From an uncultured bacterium (lineage in GTDB: Bacteria; Gemmatimonadota; Gemmatimonadetes; Longimicrobiales; RSA9), in contig CALKIP010000052.1 of the NCBI GenBank assembly GCA_937995995.1, positions 1 through 11,217 of the forward strand: a stretch of DNA of 11,217 nucleotides, read 5' to 3'. Below the pieces are notes generated by a model that saw nothing but the letters and a program-made list of their open reading frames with translations, was not told the DNA's origin and did no database searches. Of this stretch, positions 6,475-11,217 are shown piece after piece. Position 1 is the stretch's first letter, and each line of letters starts with the position of its first letter. A program made the translations under genes and the position numbers.

Positions 6475-7082
6475 CAGTACCTCCGGATCACGCCGATCAC
6501 GATCCCCTGGATCGCGACTTCGGCCGGTGCGTAGTAGAGAGGCGGCATCGTGGGATTTGCCGGTTGGAGCCGGACGCGGCCGTCGGCCTCGCGGTAGAAC
6601 TTCTTGACCGTGGCCGAGTCGCCGTGCACCAGGGCGACGACCATCTCGCCGTTCTGCGCCGTCTGGCGCGCGTTCACGATGATGTAGTCGCCGTCGCGGA
6701 TCTGCTCGTCGATCATCGACTCGCCCCGCACCCGCAGCACGTAGTTGTGCCCGCCGCGAGAGATAAGCTCCTCGGGAACCGCGATCGTCTCCTGCTCCTC
6801 GATCGCCTCGATCGGCACGCCGGCAGCTACGGTGCCGTAGAGCGGAAGCTCGACGGCCGACACCCGCATCCGTGTCGGGAGCAGCTCGATCGAGCGGCTT
6901 TCGTTGTAGCTCTTTCGGATGTAGCCCTTGCGCTTCAGATTCTCCAGGTGCTCGTGCACCGTCGCGAGCGAGGAGAAGCGGAAGTGCCGGGCGATCTCCT
7001 CGAAGCTCGGCGCGTAGCCGTTCGCTTCGAAGTAGTCGGTGAGATAGTCCAGAATCTGCTTCTGGCGCTTGGTCAGGGCCAT
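6474..7082 (-). CDS. lexA: LexA repressor, SOS regulator
   Basis: Represses DNA-damage genes until RecA filaments trigger its self-cleavage. The 202-aa length is standard. The winged-helix DNA-binding domain is residues 1-65 (LTKRQKQILDYLTDYFEANG, then YAPSFEEIARHF, with ATVHEHLENLKRKGYI as the recognition-helix side). The peptidase domain follows with the scissile Ala87-Gly88 in GTVAAGVP, nucleophile Ser122 in RGESMIDEQI and general base Lys160 in ATVKKF, so the autoproteolytic machinery is complete. ATG 7082 has GAGGAG with 4 nt between it and the ATG. It lies antiparallel between trpD and trpC: convergent with trpD, divergent from trpC across a 101-nt spacer holding shared promoter elements and paired direct repeats that may be its own operator. 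The stop overlaps a possible small frame by ATGA. Confidence 0.97.
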   Translation of the reverse strand: MALTKRQKQILDYLTDYFEANGYAPSFEEIARHFRFSSLATVHEHLENLKRKGYIRKSYNESRSIELLPTRMRVSAVELPLYGTVAAGVPIEAIEEQETIAVPEELISRGGHNYVLRVRGESMIDEQIRDGDYIIVNARQTAQNGEMVVALVHGDSATVKKFYREADGRVRLQPANPTMPPLYYAPAEVAIQGIVIGVIRRY

Positions 7083-7117
7083 GGCGCTCCTCGCTGCTGC
7101 TAAGGTCGCTCGGGGTC

Positions 7118-7146
7118 TTGTACCGAAAGAGAACCGAAACCATACT
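7118..7146 (+). promoter_or_regulatory. Predicted promoter for trpC-trpF-trpB
   Basis: TTGTAC (7118-7123), exactly 17 nt, then CATACT (7141-7146). This gives three of six -35 and four of six -10 matches, with ideal spacing. Initiation is expected near 7153, leaving about 30 nt of leader with AAGGGG before trpC. The leader is too short for an attenuator. Confidence 0.4.
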
Positions 7147-7164
7147 ACCCGAACAAGAGCCGAA
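7123..7164. promoter_or_regulatory. Paired CCGAA direct repeats, candidate LexA operator
   Basis: CCGAA occurs at 7123-7127, 7134-7138, 7149-7153 and 7160-7164. Spacings are 11, 15 and 11 bp, so there are two CCGAA-N6-CCGAA units. On the lexA strand each unit reads TTCGG-N6-TTCGG. The 11-bp period equals that of the known alphaproteobacterial LexA site (GTTC-N7-GTTC), also a direct repeat. The first unit fills the predicted trpC promoter spacer and the second fills the predicted lexA promoter spacer. The repeats are seen directly; LexA binding is inference. Confidence 0.45.
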
Positions 7165-7170
7165 GCGCAA
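7142..7170 (-). promoter_or_regulatory. Predicted promoter for lexA
   Basis: On the minus strand TTGCGC (7170-7165), 17 nt, then TAGTAT (7147-7142), which matches TATAAT at four of six positions. Initiation near 7135 would leave about 50 nt before the lexA ATG. Its -10 occupies the same bases as the trpC -10, so the two polymerases could not bind at once. Confidence 0.4.
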
Positions 7171-7183
7171 GGGGTTCAATCAG

Positions 7184-7975
7184 ATGCTGGACAGGATCGT
7201 CGAAACCAAGCGGGAGGAGGTCGCGCGGCTGCGGCCGAGAATGGCGCAGCTGCGGGCCGCCGCCGAGGCGGAGCCGCGCCCGCGGCCATTCGAGGCGGCG
7301 CTGCGCCGCGCGGGCGAGGTCGCGCTGATCGCGGAGATCAAGCGTCGCTCCCCTTCCGCGGGGTGGATCCGGCCACAGCTCTCGGTGGAAGAGGTGGCGG
7401 GGGCGTACGCGTCGGCGGGTGCGAGTGCGCTGAGCGTGTTGACGGACGAGTCGTACTTCGGCGGCTCACTCGACGATTTGCGCGCGGTGCGCTCGACGGT
7501 CGACCTTCCGGTTCTGCGCAAGGATTTCGTCATCGATGCTCTGCAGCTCTGGGAGGCGCGCGCTGCGGGGGCGGACGCCGTTCTGCTGATCGTGCGGATC
7601 CTGGACGATGAGCGTCTCGCGGAACTCCACGCCCTGGCCACGGAGTTGGGGATGGGAGTGCTGGTGGAGGCGCACGAGGAGTCGGAGGTGGACCGTGCGC
7701 TCGCAGCCGGCGCACGCATCGTTGGCGTGAACAGTCGTGATCTGGCCACCTTCCGCACGGATCTCGGCGTGATCTTCCGTCTGGCCGGCCGAATCCCGGC
7801 CGACCGGGTGCTGGTGGCCGAGAGCGGGATCCGCACGGCCGTCGACGTCGACCGCCTGGGCGCCGCGGGCGCGAGCGCGGTGCTGGTGGGCGAGTCTCTC
7901 ATGCGCGCACCGGATGTGGCCGCGGCCGCGGCCGCACTCGTGGGTCGGCCGCGGGTTGCGGTGGCCGCGGAGTGA
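7184..7975 (+). CDS. trpC: Indole-3-glycerol-phosphate synthase TrpC
   Basis: Closes the indole ring of CdRP with loss of CO2 and water, the fourth step of tryptophan synthesis. A (beta/alpha)8 barrel of 263 aa. In order: MLDRIVETKREEVARLR, a typical TrpC opening; IAEIKRRSPSAG with Lys53; SVLTDESYFGGS about 84-95; LRKDFVID with catalytic Lys113; VEAHEESE with Glu162; GVNSRDLATF with Asn183; VAESGI with Ser214; LVGESLM. All usual active-site residues are present. The frame extends upstream to 7118, but that TTG belongs to a promoter-like box and the added residues are not TrpC-like. ATG 7184 has AAGGGG 9 nt upstream. The C-terminus is Ala-rich and encoded by a short GCGGCC-type run (7918-7935). 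It is monofunctional, with no fused TrpF. The stop overlaps the trpF GTG by 4 nt. Confidence 0.97.
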   Translation: MLDRIVETKREEVARLRPRMAQLRAAAEAEPRPRPFEAALRRAGEVALIAEIKRRSPSAGWIRPQLSVEEVAGAYASAGASALSVLTDESYFGGSLDDLRAVRSTVDLPVLRKDFVIDALQLWEARAAGADAVLLIVRILDDERLAELHALATELGMGVLVEAHEESEVDRALAAGARIVGVNSRDLATFRTDLGVIFRLAGRIPADRVLVAESGIRTAVDVDRLGAAGASAVLVGESLMRAPDVAAAAAALVGRPRVAVAAE

Positions 7976-8652
7976 GGGTGGACATCAAGATCTGCGGAAT
8001 GTGCCGCCCGGAAGACGCCGCGGTCGCGGCGGAGGCCGGCGCGGATTACATTGGCGTAATCCTCGTGCCGGGGTACGGCCGCAGCCGGACGCTGGCTCAG
8101 GCGGCGGAGATCTTCGCCGCGGTACCGGGCGTGCGCCGCGTCGGCGTCTTCGTGGACTCATCCACGGACGTGGTCCGCGACGCCGCGCGCCGGCTTGCCC
8201 TCGACGCCGTACAACTCCACGGGAACGAGCCGCCCGAGGCCGTCGCCGAACTTGCCTCCGGAGCCGACTTCCGCGTCTGGAAGGCGGTCCGGCCTCGCGA
8301 TCGCGGGGAATTTCTCGATGCAGTTCAGGCGTACGGCGATGCTGCCGATGCACTCCTCCTGGACGGCTGGAGCCGAGAGGCCGCGGGCGGAACCGGTACC
8401 CGGTTCCCCTGGGACGAGGTTGCGGCCGTGCGGGACCGCGTGCCCCCCGCTCTCGCCCTGATCGTCGCCGGTGGGCTCGAGTCCGGCAACGTCGCCGCGG
8501 TCATCGATCGGCTCCGGCCCGATGGCGTGGATGTGAGTTCGGGCGTGGAGCGGGTCCGGGGTGAGAAGGACCGTAAGAAGGTCGTCGCCTTCATCGCCGC
8601 GGCTCGCCGAGCGGCGGGCGCGACGGCAGTGCATACTCGAAAGGAAGTTTGA
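7972..8652 (+). CDS. trpF: Phosphoribosylanthranilate isomerase TrpF
   Basis: Amadori rearrangement of PRA to CdRP, the third step of the tryptophan pathway. A (beta/alpha)8 barrel, 226 aa from GTG 7972. Motifs: KICGMCRPEDA with catalytic Cys8; ADYIGVILVPGYGRSR about 24-39; VGVFVD 57-62; VQLHGNE 80-86; LLLDGW with catalytic Asp131; GGTGTRFPW about 139-147; the phosphate-binding VAGGLESGNV about 165-174 and DVSSGVE 187-193. Two starts are possible: GTG 7972 overlaps the trpC stop (GTGA), while GTG 7978 has GGAG 5 nt upstream and gives MDIKICGM. I list the longer form. The stop TGA (8650-8652) shares its A with the trpB ATG, so translation of all three genes is probably coupled. Confidence 0.97.
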   Translation: MRVDIKICGMCRPEDAAVAAEAGADYIGVILVPGYGRSRTLAQAAEIFAAVPGVRRVGVFVDSSTDVVRDAARRLALDAVQLHGNEPPEAVAELASGADFRVWKAVRPRDRGEFLDAVQAYGDAADALLLDGWSREAAGGTGTRFPWDEVAAVRDRVPPALALIVAGGLESGNVAAVIDRLRPDGVDVSSGVERVRGEKDRKKVVAFIAAARRAAGATAVHTRKEV

Positions 8653-9878
8653 TGGCAGAGCAGGCGGTGGCAGTCGATGCCGCACGGAAGCAGGGGCGCT
8701 TCGGCGCCTTCGGCGGACGTTATGTTCCCGAAACGCTCATCGGGGCACTGGACGAACTGACGGCCGCCTACGAGGCGGCGCGGCGGGACGACGCTTTCTG
8801 GGCGGAGCTGGACGCGCTCTCCCGTGACTACGTCGGTCGCGCGACGCCGTTGTACCGCGCTCGGCGTCTGGGCGAGGCGGCGGGCGGAGTGACGGTCTAC
8901 CTGAAGCGGGAAGACCTGAACCACACCGGTGCGCACAAGATCAACAACTCGCTCGGCCAGATCCTGCTGGCCCGTCGCATGGGCAAGGGGCGGATCATCG
9001 CCGAGACCGGCGCCGGGCAGCACGGCGTGGCGACGGCGACCGTCTGTGCACTCTTCGGGCTCGACTGCGTGGTCTACATGGGTGAGGAGGACGCGCGCCG
9101 TCAGGCGCTGAACGTCTTCCGCATGGAACTCCTCGGCGCCGAGGTCCGCCCGGTGAAGTCGGGCACCCCCACGCTGAAGGACGCGACCAACGAGGCGATC
9201 CGCGACTGGGTCACGAACGTGGAGGACACCCACTACATCATCGGCTCGGTCGTGGGTCCGGACCCCTACCCGCGCATGGTGCGGGACTTCCAGTCGGTCA
9301 TCGGCCGCGAAGCGCGTGAGCAGCTCGAGGCCATCGAGGGGCGTCTTCCCGCCGCGGTGGTCGCGTGTGTCGGCGGTGGGTCGAACGCGATGGGGATGTT
9401 CCACGCCTTCGTCCCGGAATCCGAAGTCGCGCTGGTGGGCGTCGAGGCGGCGGGCGAGGGGATCGAGACGGGTCGTCACTCGGCGTCGCTCACCGTGGGG
9501 CGCCCGGGCGTGCTCCATGGCTCGCTCAGCCTCCTGCTCCAGGACGACGCCGGGCAGGTCCTGTCCACGCACTCCGTCTCGGCAGGGCTGGATTACCCCG
9601 GCGTGGGCCCCGAGCATGCGCACCTCAAGGAGAGCGGGCGGGCCGAGTACGTGGTCGTCTCGGACGAGGAGGCACTCGACGCCTTCGCCACGCTGTCGCG
9701 GCTGGAGGGGATCATTCCCGCCCTGGAGAGCGCGCACGCCATTGCGTACGTGCTGCGCGAGGGCCGACGTTGGGCGGATGCCGGACCGCTCGTCGTCTGT
9801 CTGAGTGGCCGGGGCGACAAGGATGTCGCACAGGTCGCCGACCTCATCGGGCGGCGCAGCCCGCCGTCGAACACCTGA
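8652..9878 (+). CDS. trpB: Tryptophan synthase beta subunit TrpB
   Basis: PLP enzyme condensing indole with serine to give tryptophan, normally in an alpha2-beta2 complex. 408 aa from ATG 8652. FGAFGGRYVPETLIGAL is the canonical opening of TrpB1, the alpha-associated type. The PLP lysine is Lys96 in HTGAHKINN, the catalytic glutamate is Glu118 in AETGAGQHG, the phosphate loop GGGSNA is 241-246, and CLSGRGDKD (383-391) carries Ser385, which contacts the pyridine nitrogen. EHAHLKESGRAEYV is the usual region near the C-terminus. AAGGA lies about 6 nt upstream of the ATG. A TTG at 8649 adds one residue and is less likely. The 1-nt overlap with trpF (TGATG) implies coupling. The expected partner trpA is not next: an unrelated frame starts 9 nt downstream. 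Confidence 0.98.
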   Translation: MAEQAVAVDAARKQGRFGAFGGRYVPETLIGALDELTAAYEAARRDDAFWAELDALSRDYVGRATPLYRARRLGEAAGGVTVYLKREDLNHTGAHKINNSLGQILLARRMGKGRIIAETGAGQHGVATATVCALFGLDCVVYMGEEDARRQALNVFRMELLGAEVRPVKSGTPTLKDATNEAIRDWVTNVEDTHYIIGSVVGPDPYPRMVRDFQSVIGREAREQLEAIEGRLPAAVVACVGGGSNAMGMFHAFVPESEVALVGVEAAGEGIETGRHSASLTVGRPGVLHGSLSLLLQDDAGQVLSTHSVSAGLDYPGVGPEHAHLKESGRAEYVVVSDEEALDAFATLSRLEGIIPALESAHAIAYVLREGRRWADAGPLVVCLSGRGDKDVAQVADLIGRRSPPSNT

Positions 9879-9887
9879 TCGGGAGAA

Positions 9888-11217
9888 ATGCACCACCCAA
9901 GCGAACCGGTCGAGCCAACGGCCCTTGCGGAGGACGATGAAGAGGTAGTCGTCACCCGTATCCGCGACCTCCTCGGGCTTCTGGGCAAGACGCTGCGCGC
10001 CTTCCAGATGTACGAGGCGAACAACCCCGTCTACCAGCGCTTCATCGATGCGCTCAAAGACGGGTTTGCGAGCATCTGGGAAGTGGTGACGGTCCTGGAG
10101 TTCAAGGTCGAGGAGTCGGGCTTCGTCCGGGGCGGCGAGACGTACGTCGTCGGGGATGGGCGGGAGAAGCTGGCCTTTCAATTCTTCAAGGACGGCGTAC
10201 GCTACCTGACCTTCTTCCCGGGCTTCGAGGATGAAGTCGAGCGGTTCCTCGACGTCGTGATCCGGGCGCGGCAGGCCATCACCGAAGAGGACGACCTGGT
10301 CACCCTCTTCTGGGAGCAGGATTTCGAGGCCTTCCAGTACGGCTACGTCGATGTGCTGGCGGAGGGGCTCGAGATCCCCGAGGCGGAGCTGAACCTCTCG
10401 CTCGAGCCGGTCTCGTCCGATGCCATCGCCGCCGACGTCGCGGCCGCCACCGAGGATGCCGGGCAGATTTCCGAGGGCGCGCCTGCGCCCCTGGCGCAGC
10501 CGGGCATCTCACCGGACGATTTTCACGACACGCTCTACTTCCTCGAGGACACCGAGCTCGAGGCGTTGCGCAAGGAGGTGGAGCGCGAGTGGAATCGGGA
10601 CCTGCGCACGGACATCCTGAACGCCCTCTTCGACCGGCTCGAGGAGCCCGACGAGGAGAGGCAGGCCGAGATCCTCGATATCCTGAGGCAGCTCCTCCCC
10701 GTCTTCCTGGCCCGAGGTGAGCTCGGCCCCGCCGCCCTCCTCCTCGAGGAGCTCGATGCCATCACGGGGCGGGAGGCCGTGCTCGGACCCGCGCACCGCG
10801 AGCGTATCGAGGCGCTCTTCGACGAGTTGAGCGAGCCGGCCGTGATCGGCCAGTTCGTTCAGGCACTCGAAGACGGTGCCATCGACCCGGACACGGAGTC
10901 CACATCGCTCTTCCTCACGCGGCTTCGGCAGACGGCGATCCCGGTCCTCCTCCGCGCCGTGGAGACGACGGCGTCGCGCGCCGTCCGTGAGCTGCTCCAG
11001 CCGGCCGCGGACCGGGTCGCGCGCGACCACCCGGAGGCGGTCGTCCGGCTCCTCTCCGATGGGGACGACGTGGTGGTCGCGGGCGCGGCCCGCTCCCTCG
11101 GCAGGATCCGTGAGACCCGGGCGGCATCTGCGCTGGTGCGGCTCCTCACGCACCCGACCGAACGGGCGCGCCTCGCGGCGGTCGAAGCGCTCATCGCCAT
11201 GCGCTCGGGGCCCGCGC
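9888..11217 (+). CDS. HEAT-repeat-like protein with unrecognised N-terminal domain (cut by window edge)
   Basis: An open frame of 443 codons from ATG 9888 to the right edge; no stop is seen. It begins 9 nt after trpB; GGGAG is only 2 nt before the ATG, so translation may depend on coupling to trpB. The first 20 residues are acidic. Residues about 20-125 form a compact-looking domain (LLGKTLRAFQMYEANNPVYQ near 31-50; VEESGFVRGGETYVVGDG; FFKDGVRYLTFFPGFEDEVE) that I cannot assign to a named family. An acidic helical segment, an Ala/Pro-rich linker (about 176-206) and more helices follow. From about 365 on, the pattern VVRLLSDGDDVVVAGAARSL then ASALVRLLTHPTERARLAAV is a typical HEAT/PBS-lyase-like repeat. 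No signal peptide or membrane segment is visible. HEAT solenoids usually bind proteins; the function here is unknown. Its place in the trp operon may reflect only co-transcription. Confidence 0.85.
   Translation, partial: MHHPSEPVEPTALAEDDEEVVVTRIRDLLGLLGKTLRAFQMYEANNPVYQRFIDALKDGFASIWEVVTVLEFKVEESGFVRGGETYVVGDGREKLAFQFFKDGVRYLTFFPGFEDEVERFLDVVIRARQAITEEDDLVTLFWEQDFEAFQYGYVDVLAEGLEIPEAELNLSLEPVSSDAIAADVAAATEDAGQISEGAPAPLAQPGISPDDFHDTLYFLEDTELEALRKEVEREWNRDLRTDILNALFDRLEEPDEERQAEILDILRQLLPVFLARGELGPAALLLEELDAITGREAVLGPAHRERIEALFDELSEPAVIGQFVQALEDGAIDPDTESTSLFLTRLRQTAIPVLLRAVETTASRAVRELLQPAADRVARDHPEAVVRLLSDGDDVVVAGAARSLGRIRETRAASALVRLLTHPTERARLAAVEALIAMRSGPA

Noticed and set aside
7118..7183. 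N-terminal extension of trpC from TTG 7118
   Set aside because: The TTG is part of a promoter-like box, the added residues do not resemble TrpC, and ATG 7184 has AAGGGG upstream and the family's usual opening.
7147..7183. Tryptophan attenuator or leader peptide before trpC
   Set aside because: The predicted leader is about 30 nt with no run of Trp codons and no terminator hairpin. None was seen before trpD either.
7918..7935. GCGGCC-type short repeat inside trpC
   Set aside because: It encodes an Ala-rich stretch near the TrpC C-terminus and is explained by codon choice in GC-rich DNA.
8325..10181. 618-codon minus-strand open frame across trpF, trpB and the next gene
   Set aside because: It is antisense to well-supported trp genes, its product is a low-complexity Arg/Val/His-rich sequence with no recognisable motif, and long antisense frames are expected in GC-rich coding DNA.
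10740..10751. Perfect palindrome CTCCTCGAGGAG in the HEAT-like gene
   Set aside because: It falls in Leu-Glu-rich codons (LLLEEL), where CTC and GAG naturally make palindromes; similar CTCGAG strings recur along the gene.
1..11217. Search for CRISPR, tRNA, rRNA, insertion sequences or phage genes
   Set aside because: No spaced repeats, cloverleaf-like sequence, transposase motif or terminal inverted repeats were noticed by eye. All coding space is accounted for by ordinary chromosomal genes.

Overview
This is a GC-rich bacterial chromosomal window, densely packed with housekeeping genes. The organism is probably Gram-negative: its HtrA-family protease carries a lipoprotein signal, and LexA has an intact self-cleavage site. 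GC-richness and overall gene content fit a deep-branching phylum such as Gemmatimonadota. That placement is an impression from gene content, not a demonstrated assignment.

Left half, minus strand (about 1-4831), read right to left: truA (tRNA pseudouridine synthase), a TalC-type transaldolase, an HtrA/DegP-like lipoprotein protease, purB (adenylosuccinate lyase of the human/yeast type), then the first 113 codons of purC, which runs off the left edge. The first four genes overlap or lie within 7 nt of each other, and purC follows after 75 nt. They look like one transcription unit, probably driven by a promoter with a perfect TTGACA -35 box at 4862-4867. PurC and PurB are steps 8 and 9 of de novo IMP synthesis (the IMP branch), and PurB also acts in AMP formation.

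Middle: a spacer of about 200-260 nt carries a second TTGACA promoter facing right, for trpD (anthranilate phosphoribosyltransferase). trpD converges on lexA, which lies on the minus strand. A possible 43-codon reading frame overlaps the lexA stop by 4 nt (ATGA).

Right half, plus strand: trpC, trpF and trpB form a tightly coupled operon, followed 9 nt after trpB by a large open frame (443 codons, cut by the right edge). This frame encodes a HEAT-repeat-like protein with an unrecognised N-terminal domain. trpA is not in the window. trpD, trpC, trpF and trpB cover four consecutive activities of tryptophan synthesis, but lexA separates trpD from the rest on the opposite strand.

The most interesting signal is the 101-nt lexA/trpC divergent spacer. 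It holds two face-to-face promoter-like sequences that share one -10 region. It also has four CCGAA motifs in two pairs, each pair with an 11-bp period, and each pair sits in the -35/-10 spacer of one of the two promoters. This is a plausible direct-repeat LexA operator that would tie trpCFB expression to the SOS regulator. No mobile element, CRISPR array, tRNA or rRNA was seen.
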